This document shows, piece after piece, positions 22,769 to 32,524 of a stretch of 64,000 bases of DNA. Location of the stretch: the NCBI GenBank assembly GCA_036852015.1, contig JAANDG010000144.1, positions 186,001 through 250,000 of the forward strand, read 5' to 3'. The DNA comes from Pelodera strongyloides (Eukaryota; Nematoda; Chromadorea; Rhabditida; Rhabditidae). A program made the position numbers and the translations under genes. The notes under the pieces were generated by a model that saw only the letters and a list, made by a program, of their open reading frames with translations, was not told the origin of the DNA and did no database searches. Every line of letters begins with the position of its first letter. The stretch's first letter is position 1.

Positions 22769-23024
22769 CTTCGAGGTTAAGACGATAAGCACAATACTAA
22801 AATGAACTTATTGAACTTTTCCATTTTCCATTTTCCACTTATTGGACTTTTCCATACACTGCTTTGTTACTTCTCAGCTATTCTTTAAGGGCATGTTCAG
22901 TCTTTCAATGAAAGCAGCACAATCTTGAGGAAGAAAGTATGAGTACTGTACTACATATTTCATATTAAACACGGCGTCTATAACTAGAAAAGTCTTTAGC
23001 CCAATACGCTACTACATGACATTT
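22769..23024. other. 5' flank of the membrane-protein gene
   Basis: AT-rich, no TATA box or other site I would defend. It separates the gene from repeat copy B. Confidence 0.4.
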
Positions 23025-23965
23025 TAGTGTAACCTTGTGATCCTAAGTTTGTTTTGTGTGTAATGACTTTTTCGTTCAATGCATACATTTTTATGTCTTC
23101 ACTTTTTCTTGTATATGTTTTGTTCTAAAATAATTTATGGACTTTTACTGTCACAGACGCATTGATCTCAATTGTGAAACTTTTTTTTATGCAGGCCTAA
23201 TGTTGAAGTCTCACCTTCTTGTTTCTTCAGTGAATAAGGCATTCTGAGCATTATTTTAGTGAAGGTTATTTTTTGTTTATTCGCCATTTATTTACTTATC
23301 TATTTGTGATTTTATTCATAAATTTAGCAATATTTTCTGTGCACTTGGAGAAGCAATGGCTCTTTTAAACCCTACACCATATAACAACCATCCAATTTAC
23401 TTATCTATTTGTGATTTTATTCATAAATTTAGCAATATTTTCTGTGCACTTGGAGAAGCAATGGCTCTTTTAAACCCTACACCATATAACAACCATCCAA
23501 CAATCACAGCAATAACTCGACCTCACCGTTGTCATTCTCGTGTCGTCTTCACGTTATTTTAAAACGATTTACTAAAGATCGATCTTGATTGACACACTTG
23601 GTTCGACATTAGCATTGTCACATTGCTGGGCCATACTCGCGTCGACTTCATACGTTGCCACCTTTTTTTTAAGTTTATCGTTGCCAACGTGGCAAAGCGA
23701 AGTCGATATAATGAGGCCGTGGTGATCTAGGGAATGTGAAGTCGAAAGGAGTACCGGCGACGGTAGTAACGTGAAGCTGCCATCCTGCGGCAATGGTGGA
23801 CTCAAAACAGGTGGCAACGACCGAGGTGTGGCTACGTCAAACGTATGCAAAAGAGTAGGTCACCTGTGAAGCTATATCCAATATCCAGCGGGCTCAACAA
23901 GAGTGGGGCGACGGTAAATTTACAAAAATGTACCAGTTGGATACGGTAACCCCTGCCAAAAAGAC
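23025..23965. repeat. 0.9-kb dispersed repeat, copy B
   Basis: Same-orientation match to 15605-16530 (see copy A). Copy B lacks the GC-rich insert of copy A and contains an internal 105-bp tandem duplication. Confidence 0.8.
23290..23499. repeat. 105-bp tandem duplication
   Basis: Two nearly identical adjacent units, 23290-23394 and 23395-23499, each running from ATTTACTTATCTATTTGTG to ACAACCATCCA. The single equivalent unit in copy A lies near 15970-16072. The identity of the two units indicates a recent event. Confidence 0.9.
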
Positions 23966-24582
23966 GTCAATGTTTGTTGTACTCACGCAGGCCAAGGCCT
24001 AAACTCGGGTGTACCAAGGTGCGTATCGGGTTCTTTACGCTATCCTAACCGAGTGACTGACTAACGTGTTTTTTAACCCGTCTCTCGCTGCTGGCGGTAT
24101 CGATTCCTGCGTATCCACAATTTATCACATTTTTTTATTGTCGCTCTCGTCATCCGCGTTTGTAGTGGAGCTTGACCCCTTCACAATAGTGAATGTTACG
24201 AATAGATGGTACATATATTATTTGAATCACTTCATAAGTTGACTTGAGAAGAAATACAACGCATTCTTCTACACACATCCGTTTTTGTAATCAGTTGCTT
24301 CGTAACGACCGTCTAACTCGCCCCGCCCCCTTCGCTCGTTGGCACCTCACTCGGCTTGTTTTCGTGAGAAAAACAGTCGCACTGTTTTCGTAAACAAGCG
24401 CGCCGCCGCCTTCGAGGTCAAGCAGAGGGGGGCTTCACAAAACACGAACGCGCAAGTGGAGCGCACTGCAAATAGTTGTCATGGAATTTAGGTTCTCTAC
24501 TGGATGTTTTTTGTTTGTTCGCTTATCACGCGTTAACCATGTTATTCATAAACATTTCAAACATAATTAATATTTAGCAGAA
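23966..24582 (+). promoter_or_regulatory. Upstream region of the 79-aa gene, GC-rich with hairpin
   Basis: From 24300 to 24480 the DNA is GC- and CpG-rich (GCCCCGCCCCC, GCGCGCCGCCGCC), unlike its surroundings. It includes an imperfect hairpin (GCTTGTTTTCG ... CGTAAACAAGC, about 24356-24402). It ends about 100 bases before the gene start, which suits a promoter. ATTTAGCAG|AA lies just 5' of the ATG and is a possible splice acceptor for a leader. Confidence 0.5.
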
Positions 24583-25045
24583 ATGTCATCAGATAAAATC
24601 GTTCCAATCGAAAAGAAGACCGTCGAAGCAATTGCCGCGAATTTGATTCAGGTACGTATCCTGGTTTGTTTTATTTTATACTGATATTGGAGTGAGGTTT
24701 CAGTTTCAAAACTAAGTCAATAATTTAAAAATGAGTTGTATGTGTTTACAGCAGCCGGCAAAGCACTTCTCCACTCGGGCGTGTACGAAGAAGGTCGTTG
24801 TCAAGATCGATCTGAGGGCTCTGAAGCAATACAAGAGGGTGAGCATTTTTCTTTAAAGTGCCCATAAAGAATCTCCACTCCAAATGCGTTAGTATACTCA
24901 GACGCGGAACTCTGTTTTAATGAAAACTTGCAAATAAAGAGACCAATATTATGCTTTCTAGATGAAGAAACTTGGATTACGACTCGAGGGTAACAAGATC
25001 GTGGAAGCCCGCGAAGTTCTGACCTTCATGCCGGTGCATCACTAA
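24583..25045 (+). CDS. Small basic protein, three exons, unknown function
   Basis: The exons are 24583-24651, 24752-24838 and 24962-25045, joined by GTACGT...TTTACAG and GTGAGC...TTTCTAG introns of 100 and 123 bases, all in phase 0. The product is 79 aa. It begins MSSDKIVPIEKKTVEAIAAN, continues with a very basic centre (TKKVVVKIDLRALKQYKR, then MKKLGLRLEGNK) and ends EVLTFMPVHH. About a quarter of residues are Lys or Arg. It has no signal peptide or membrane segment, so it is probably nuclear or cytosolic; a nucleic-acid role would suit the charge but is a guess. An alternative acceptor three bases later (CAG|CCG) would drop one Gln. The GC-rich upstream block, clean splice sites and good codon structure make this one of the safest genes in the window. 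Confidence 0.8.
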
Positions 25046-26394
25046 GTCTTACCAATGCGACAAACCGACTCTGGAAAATTCGGTTACCCCTTTTCCTTAT
25101 TTAGCGCTTAAAAATAGTTCGAGAAATTCGTTTCTTTTTTCTAGTTCTCGTTGATTCTAAATAGTTCCTCAATTCAAAAGAAACCCAGTGTTCATACTGT
25201 ACATACAAATATTTGTTCAATTCTCGGCATAGCAATTAACATTGTTTTGAGTCCAAATAGTAATTTGTAAGAAAATCACACAAAAGTTATTGTTGGAGCA
25301 AGCGAGCTAGCTGTTTTGAATTATTTTGCCTCCGTTGTATTTTGCTTTGTGTGCATTTTCGACGATAAAAAATTTCCGGTCAGAAGTTCAGATACAGCGT
25401 TTTGGGGTTATTTCACCCAAACTATATATTCTTCACGAACGGTAATTTGTTGCATTTGTGCCAGAAAAATGATCTGCCTATGATGTAAAATATAAAAAGG
25501 CGGTTTATGTTGTAAGTTGATAATCAACATTGTGAAGACTTTTGTGTAAACGTTGTATCCAGGAATTGAATATCTACTACAGGGGGGATACATTTGTGTT
25601 GTAGACTGTACATTCAAGATGGATTACCGAACTTTATTCAGCTTTATGTTTCCGATGTATCTTTCTGATCAGTAAACATATCTCGAGTTTCTTCATTCTT
25701 GGTGAGAAATAATTTGCACTACAATTTTTTTCGGTCCACATTTATTGTCAAGATTCATTTTCAACTCTGTTTTTCTGACGACTGTTGAACCATGGTGCAG
25801 TCCACATCGTGTTAGTAAGATGTGGCACATGCATTATTGTTAGTTAGGTCAACCCGATGTATGTGTGTAATTTTTATTTGAGCAACGCTCATGCTGTTTT
25901 CTGCTGCCGGCAACTAAATTCTTTTCAAATGCACTTCACTTTTCTTTAGAATCCCCATTCTTATCAATTCCTAGTGTCATTGCACATTGAAATTTATGTT
26001 TTTTCAAGTCTGATCTTAACTGACGATTGATGATATCATGGGCGGCCGCATTGTTCGGAGACAATTCGCTTATTGACTGGCAAATATGAATAAACTCTTT
26101 ATAATGCTTATTTATGATGATCGAATGCAACTCTTTAAATAAGAAAGGAAAAAATAACGAGAAAATGTGAAAACTATTTCCAGAGGAAAAATTAGACTAC
26201 TACCTCGCAAGGAAAACTAAAATAGTACGGGACGGTCAATCAAGATTAAATGATAATGATAATGATTCAACAGGATTAATAATACAGCTGCAAATAAAAT
26301 TCACTTCTAAGTCAATGTTAATTTAAACTATATAAGTACACAAAAAAGTTTAAGTTAGAGTATTTGGCTAATTAGTCATAAAAAGAAAAAAGAA
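25046..26394. other. 3' flank and intergenic DNA
   Basis: AT-rich. Short ORFs at 25408 and 25936 (minus) have no domain or splice support. Confidence 0.5.
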
Positions 26395-26625
26395 GACAAT
26401 CAACATAATATATATACATGAATGTTAGGGAGGAGATTCAATAAATACAGGCTTTAAGGTGCGGCCCCTTGCTGTATATTTAAAATGTACCTAGAGATTT
26501 ATAGTTTGTAGAATTCCGTAGTTGAGTTCATGGTTCCATCGTAGGAATGGAGGCTAAACGGGTTCCATATTCGGACGGTGCACCCTGAAACTGAAATGAA
26601 AATATGGTAGGCTCAAAATGTATTG
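26395..26625. repeat. Dispersed repeat, inverted partner of 1-225
   Basis: Reverse complement of the first 225 bases of the window with scattered changes. Here it reads GACAATCAACATAATAT ... CGGACGGTGCACCCTGAAA ... TATGGTAGGCTCAAAATGT. Confidence 0.75.
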
Positions 26626-26767
26626 TTCCCCTGCACACTTCAAGTAGTCCGAAAAACGGCAAGATAAATAAGACTGGCTGCTAAATCTAGAGTAGAAAAA
26701 AAACTAATATAATGCGAAGCTTGGAAAAAAAGAAGCAAAGTATCCTACCGATCCAGTGCACGGTCAA

Positions 26768-26856
26768 GTGTGAATCTAACTATGTACTAAAGTGATTAAC
26801 GGGGTTTACAGATTGTTGTGATGCTTCATTCGAATTGTGCATGTCCTCTAAACAGC
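26768..26856. repeat. Direct repeat shared with 32127-32212
   Basis: TGAATCTAACTATGTA.TAAAG, GATTAACGG.GTTTACAGA and GCTTCATTCGAATTGTGCAT then GTCCTCTAAACAGC are shared in the same orientation at over 90 percent. In the second copy a foldback MITE starts about 17 bases after the match ends. Confidence 0.85.
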
Positions 26857-27110
26857 ATATTTTTTTTTTTAATTTTGTTGAGACTATCACTAAATTTGTT
26901 CATGAGGCGAACTAGGATTTAGAAGGGACAAACAAACTGTGCGAGCATAGTGTGTCCTAATTGAAAATCTTGCAGACGGGAGATGGTAATTCTTGTGAGT
27001 GTTATATGTGTATGCTCTTGTGAGCACGGTATGCTAAACTTGTTGTTTGCTTAGATTGAGGAGGAAGTATCTTTGTAATGGTTTTTTAAGACTTATTCTT
27101 AGTCTACATA

Positions 27111-27698
27111 TTATACTATAGGGGAGAAATAGCTCACTGTCTTGGGCGCGAAATAAGTTGCGAGAACGCACACTTGTTCCGGGGTTAACCTTTCCAACAG
27201 GCGTTGGACGATCTCCCTGCAGATGGCGGCCTCGTCCTCGTTGTACAGACTCTTGTTCGGAGCTCTCGTGCTGGTTCCTGCTGGTTCCTCTGGAGACCAA
27301 GGCGATCGGAACTGACTTCCGCGGAAACGTGAAGAGGTTGGCTTCGAACAGAGCTCTGCGGGAATCCGGTGTGACACTTGATAATTGCTTGATATCGCCG
27401 ATGATGGTGATTTTCGTAGACGGAGCATGAGCGAGTGCCAAGAACTTCGTCGACGTGAGCAGTCCTGTCTTCGTCTCATCCTCGCCGCTGAAGAGACCCT
27501 TCGTGCTCATCATGGTGAGTGAGGAAGCGATGGTCGCCGCGATGATCTGGGGATTGGCGAACTTGCAGAGAATGGCGTACATTTCCTATACGATACTCGA
27601 CGATTCTTCGTCACGCAACATCGCCGCTTCTGCCGCGACCCTTTCCTCCAGGTCCGTGATCAGCCCTCTATGCAGTCTGTCGATGCGTTCCCTTGAAA
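27111..27698 (-). pseudogene. UPF1-like SF1 helicase fragment, C-terminal half
   Basis: The frame at 27582-27034 has ITIIGDIKQLSSV (about 27411-27373), which is motif III (GDxxQL) of superfamily 1 helicases, then RALFEANLFTF. After a frameshift the frame at 27111-27479 gives NEDEAAICREIVQRLLE followed by VCVLATYFAP, the second RecA-like domain pattern of UPF1-type helicases. The N-terminal side (27521-27698, minus strand) is an inverted duplicate of 28063-28245 on the plus strand. A broken frame and the missing Walker A on this strand show it is not functional. It could come from a mobile element or a host helicase family. Confidence 0.7.
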
Positions 27699-28250
27699 CA
27701 CGATCCTTCGTACGGCAGTTGGATGTTCCTCACGAGACGGCGTGCTTCGTACGCAGTGTCAGCTATCCAAGCTCCATTTGGAACCGGAAAGACGACCGTC
27801 GCTGCGATCATCGCTCAGGAGTACCTCAGGAAGAACCCCGACTCCCGCGTTCCCCTAACCGGCATTACGAACAACTGCGTCGCGCGTTTGGTGTAAGCCG
27901 CGACCTCCCAGGACTCAACGATCCAAACCTCCCGTTTTGTCAGCCACTCCGCCAGCGAAACGATCCGCACAGAAAACGACCTCGAAAATCAGTTCGCCCA
28001 GCTGTCTCGCCGTTTCGCAGGACAGATGAACGGAGAAGAGCTACCAGTGAGAAATATCGGGTTTCAAGGGACAAGGGAACGCATCGACAGACTGCAGAGA
28101 GGGCAGATCACGGACCTGGAGGAAAGGGTCGCGGCCGAAGCGGCGATGTTGCGTCACGAATAATCGTCGAACATCGTGAAGGAAATGTACCCCATTCTCT
28201 GCAAGTTCGCCAATCCTCAGATCATCGCGGCAACCATCGCTTCCCTTAAC
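27690..28250 (+). pseudogene. UPF1-like SF1 helicase fragment, N-terminal half
   Basis: A frame at 27693-27896 reads SAIQAPFGTGKTTVAAIIAQ, a clear Walker A (GxGKTT) with the Q-motif-like preceding residues, then YLRKNP and ITNNCVARLV. After a frame change near 27895 it continues as LENQFAQLSRRFAGQM, GTRERIDRLQRGQITDLEER and AAEAAML, with a TAA just after (about 28162). The last 180 bases (28063-28245) repeat in inverted orientation the start of the minus-strand half, so the two halves of one helicase lie head to head and overlap. It ends abruptly at 28245, where env-like minus-strand sequence begins. Confidence 0.7.
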
Positions 28251-28945
28251 AGTTTTGCATTCTACTGGCCCACTAAATTTTCTGAGTTGATGAGTGGAAA
28301 TGTCTAAGTAGGCGTTCCATGTCGTATTACCTTTCGTTGATACCTGCACGCTGCGGTCTCTGCAAAACACTTCCCCAAACGCGGTGAGCTTATAACTTTT
28401 CGGGGGAAGAATGCACAATTAGAAACAGCACTCCATCATTTCGAAGTATTTTCCTAGCTGCGGCGATGGGATTAACCCTGAGCAAGGTTTCTAGTGCAAC
28501 GGCCCAGTGTGCCATTTGGTTGCAAATTGTCTGCGCCAAGTGAGTAAACATATTTGATGTAGTTCTACTTACTAAAACTTCTACTGCCAGTAACCACGCG
28601 GCTAGCTGACTGGACGAGACAATGCTTTGCTTATTTTCTTTAACGCGCCTACGCTTGCCTAGTTTTCGCAATGAATGCAATTGCGTACCCCTGATCTGTA
28701 ATAATTAGTTGCTTACCGCAATCCTTGTGATGTTGGTGCTCATTATTCCCTGATAGAGCAAGTTCTTTGTTGTCGCTAATCCATAGGCTGTTCATCGGAG
28801 TTCCGGTCATCTGATTGATCTTCGCGTAGTCGCATTTTTCCGCCTCTACGGGTTCCCAGGTGAGCATCGTTCCGTCTGAAAGTGAACAGGTTGAGCTATG
28901 GTAAATACAGTGAAAGTGTCTCTCCAATAGTGGTAAAGGGTCCAC
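28250..28945 (-). pseudogene. Env-like retroelement fragment
   Basis: The frame at 28945-28649 contains CSLSDGTMLTWEPVEAEKC, then NELALS-like KELALSGNN and CGKQLIITDQGYAIAF. This Cys-spaced pattern with GTxLTW and a C.....DQGYAI block resembles envelope-like ORF products found in nematode LTR elements; the assignment rests on pattern memory and is tentative. Further left another frame (28680-28390) follows and nothing complete remains. An acceptor-like CTTTCAG precedes the ACGGAACG segment. It lies between the helicase fragments and a gag fragment on the same strand, with protease and reverse transcriptase absent. It is described only as a broken copy. Confidence 0.4.
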
Positions 28946-29022
28946 CGTGATAAGCTACAACTTCAATGTTTGTCAGGTAACAATTCGATACTAACATTTT
29001 TGTAAGAACGGGCATAATTACC

Positions 29023-29851
29023 CTACCTAGGAAAACTATTTTGTCGCCGATAATTGTGTGCCGTTGGATTATCGTAGCGTTGACTGTGGCTATATGGTTG
29101 AAGACTCATGTTTCCCATCGCCCGAATAGCAACTGGGCTTATTTGCCCTACGTTAATTAACGAATCGGCAGTTGCCTCTGAAAGAAGAGTCTCAACATTC
29201 TGAGCATAAGTAAAGGCTTCTTCGATGGTCTGCGGGCCTTCAAGTTTTACAAAGTAGCGTAAATCAAGTCTCAACTTACCCAAGAATTCCTCGGGTACTC
29301 GCTCGCGCACTCGCTCGCGCACCGCTTTTTCGGTTTGCCCAGATAGCGCCGTCCTGGCGATCACCAGCAGCCGGTTGGCGAATGCCCCGCAGGACTCGCC
29401 CGCCTCTTGACGACACGTCGTTAATTTTTGCTTCGCTAAAATGTATGCTGAGGATTCTCAAAACGTTCCGCCAAATGTGCTTAGGCACCTCATAGTTCTT
29501 CTTATTAGCATCGGTTAATTCTTCTACTTTTTCTCTAGCTAGCCCTTCGAGGTGCGCAATCAAATAGTTTGCTTTAGTTTCAGAGTTCAAATCAGCTGGT
29601 GTCTTCAATCTCAGTAAGTCCTCGAATCTCCTAATGCATTGCGAAAATACTACACTATCAATACCAGAGAAGCAAGTCTGTTTGTTCCCTGCCGGATCAG
29701 TGAATAGTGAAAAAACTTGGGCTTGGTTCACTGACCTGTGATGAACGAGGTTCATCAGTTCGTTCTTTGCCGTCTCCATCTTTGAAACGACACCCATGTG
29801 TCGTTTTTCTGCGGTACTGTGGAGGTTCGATATCACCTCTGCCGTCGCCAA
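29023..29851 (-). pseudogene. Gag-like fragment of an LTR retrotransposon (copy 1)
   Basis: The frame at 29851-29276 begins MATAEVISNLHSTAEKRHMG and includes CIRRFEDLLRLKTPADLNSE and ANYLIAHLEGLAREKVEEL. Near 29408 the reading moves to another frame (29364-29023), which continues with ESCGAFANRLLVIARTALSG, EEFLGKLRLDLRYFV and TIEEAFTYAQNVE, typical of gag capsid-like domains. A single frameshift thus breaks it. It is clearly homologous to the plus-strand gag at 63.4-64.0 kb (KANFLIAHLDGVAREKVEEL there). No flanking LTRs are recognised. Confidence 0.8.
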
Positions 29852-29859
29852 CCCTAGCG

Positions 29860-30410
29860 CATGAAGGTCCTTTCCAATGGTGTAGTTGTCCTTGGGATTC
29901 CCTTCAGGGAATCTATAGTTATACGGAAAGTAGTATTTCCTTTATTTGCTTTGTGTGTTGTTTGTAATGTATGGTGGACAAGCAATATTATAATAATATA
30001 TTATTCAGTTAGCAACAAGGGAAAACAATAACCAAAAGTACCAAATGATAAAAAATAAAAGGCACGAGCTGGTACAAAAATCAAAAGATCGTCCGGTGGT
30101 CTCCTCTCAAGGCCCCGATATTACACTAATTTGCTTTATATGGGGGAAGAGAGGAATGTGTAGGTGTCCTAATGTGTTATTGTAACATTTGGTATACGTA
30201 TTGGGTGATGTAATAAGATATACATATTACGATTTATACAATATATGAAAGAATAAGAAAGTTAAATGAATAAAGTTAAGGGCTTAATCACGGTTAACCG
30301 TGATAATAATATTGGTTTTGGGGCCTGTGCTCAGAGCTCTAGCGCTTGCTGAACGCAACCGCATGTATCTGAAATATACCTAAGTGAAATTGTCTCCTGA
30401 TCAAGGCAAT
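29860..30410. other. No supported gene
   Basis: AT-rich spacer between the gag fragment and the MITE. Confidence 0.5.
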
Positions 30411-30414
30411 TTAA

Positions 30415-30865
30415 AGGGAGAGGCCCACGAGAAAAAAAGTCTTTCTTAATTAACTTGCACAGATTGTCCGGAATTTCAGAAATGTTACTGTGAAAACCGC
30501 ATTTCTTTGCACCTAGAACTCACAAAGTTATTCCCCGGCAAACAGTTCGGCCAGGTACCGTAGTCAGAAAGCTTAAAATATGTTTTTACGGTTTATATGC
30601 ATCCATTAGCATTCTTTCTCTACATAATAATTGTTAAACGAATGAAGAGCATTGCTACCATTATAACAAAGCGTTTCCAATTAATTTAATACCCTAAAAG
30701 AGAAAAATTGATTCTGTCTACGGTACCTAGCCGAACAGTTTGCTGAGAAATAACTCTGTGAGTTCTAGGAGTAAAGAAATGCGGTTTTCACAGTAATATT
30801 TCTGAAATTCCGGACATTCTGTGCAAGTAAATTAAGAATGACTTTTTTTTCGTGGGTCTCTCCCT
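30415..30865. mobile_element. piggyBac-like MITE (copy 2)
   Basis: TTAA at 30411-30414 and 30866-30869 flanks ends AGGGAGAGGCCCACGA and TCGTGGGTCTCTCCCT. Arms of about 180 bases pair: CTTGCACAGA.TGTCCGGAAT at left against ATTCCGGACATTCTGTGCAA at right, and GGCAAACAGTTCGGCCAGGT against ACCTAGCCGAACAGTTTGCT. The loop is AT-rich. Homologous to 18948-19381 in the same orientation. Confidence 0.9.
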
Positions 30866-30869
30866 TTAA

Positions 30870-31230
30870 GTACAGGATGAGAAAAAAATATCCGACATAA
30901 ATGGAGGTGTGGGACGATGAAAGGATGGCGTAAAGGAAGAAAGGAACTGTAACGAGGAATACTGTAACCCAGTAATAAGCCACCATACTCGGTGGAGTCA
31001 AAAGTGTAATGTGCTTTTGATGGTCGGCCGTGCCAAGAGTATAAAGTGCACGAAGGGCTTCGTGAGTTATGCTAATAAGAAATAGTGTGGCCCAGACATG
31101 CGTGACTCACTCAGTGACAAAGAGGCTTAGGGTGTCTGCGCCGAGAAAATTGCGCGCCAATATTACACTGAGAGCTCGGACGGCAAATTCAAATTCGCGA
31201 GAGGCAACTCTGATAACTTACGAAAGTTAT

Positions 31231-31293
<63 letters not shown>

Positions 31294-32120
31294 CTATATA
31301 TATATTTCCATTTAATATGTATAGGAGTTAGAGTGTTTGGGATATGCTTCCCGTTCTGATGATCAATCAGTAAGCTAAAGTACGTTCGTCGCGTTTCCCT
31401 TCTTTTTAGCGTTCCTTCCCAGGGCATATTTACGCAAAACAAAACCGATTGAAAAAATGTGAGACGAATACGACATAACTTCCCGACTGTCGGGGCATCC
31501 TAGGGCATTCACGAGGAACTATCATATATTCTGATATTCCGTAAACACCCGTAAGGTTTTAATGATTGGGGTGGGATAATAATAACGGTTTATTGGTTAA
31601 CAATCAATACAAAAAAAGAACGTCAACCAAAGGGAACCCTAAGACCCCGCGCTTCACAACGCGAAAGTACTTACTAGGAACCAAATATAGTCCCAGGAAG
31701 CTTCCTAACAAACTAACTAAGCCGGCATTTCATCCAAACATGAAAATAATGAAAGAAAAATTAATAGAAAGTAAGCAAAAATCGGAGAGAATGGGAAGAG
31801 AAAAAATTTGATGGTAAAAACCACTCGCTGCTACCACTAAAAACGTAGTGGTGGTCTTGCAAATAGGGAAAACGGGAAAAGCACCAATGTGTTTATGAAA
31901 CATGATAACGGAATAGATCGCTTAGTCGTTGTTTGTCCTTGTCATTCTTCGTGGGCGCTTATATACCTCTGTTGCTTCCGGACGCCTCCGCCCAGACGTT
32001 CGCGGCTGAAATTAATATCATGTTTATATTTATTAATGTTATAATGTTGTTATTTCAATAACAATAGTTCTGGAATCAGCTACGGCACATGTTATGAAAG
32101 CCGTTATGATTTCAAAGATA
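30870..32120. other. No supported gene; (AT)n tract inside
   Basis: No coding segments with splice support. An AT microsatellite lies at 31227-31315, and GGTTTATTGGTTAACAATCAAT near 31589 begins a Lys-rich ORF (31566-31811) that I judge to be chance. Confidence 0.5.
31227..31315. repeat. (AT)n microsatellite
   Basis: About 85 bases of alternating TA with a few interruptions. Confidence 0.95.
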
Positions 32121-32126
32121 ACTAAT

Positions 32127-32212
32127 GTGAATCTAACTATGTATTAAAGGGATTAACGGAGTTTACAGACTGTTTGATGCTTCATTCGAATTGTGCATGT
32201 CCTCTAAACAGC
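32127..32212. repeat. Direct repeat shared with 26768-26856
   Basis: See the entry at 26768. Here the repeat is followed 17 bases later by foldback MITE copy 1. Confidence 0.85.
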
Positions 32213-32229
32213 GTAAATGCGTGAGCATA

Positions 32230-32521
32230 ATGGGGTTTCAATGTATGGCAAAAATTGCCGCTTTTTGCTTCCAAGTATGGGAAAATTTACCGTAGATTGG
32301 CACTACACGAGAACAACTACAGACAGACAAAAAGTGTTCCCGTGGCAGGTAGACACTGGACTTTTTTTTCGAGCGTGCATAAACTGTGTATTTTCGCCTC
32401 GTCTTGGCAATAGCATGATGCATTTTCAAACTTTCAAAGGTGTATGCAAAATCGTACACGAGATGCACATTTGATACTTGGAAGCAAAATGCGCAGTTTT
32501 TGCCATACATTGAAACCCCAT
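32230..32521. mobile_element. ATGGGGTTT foldback MITE (copy 1)
   Basis: Ends ATGGGGTTTCAATGTATGGC and GCCATACATTGAAACCCCAT are exact inverses, flanked by TA on both sides. The inner sequence GAAAATTTACCGTA and TTGGCACTACACGAGAA is shared with copies 2 and 3. Length 292 bp, no transposase. Confidence 0.85.
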
Positions 32522-32524
32522 TAG

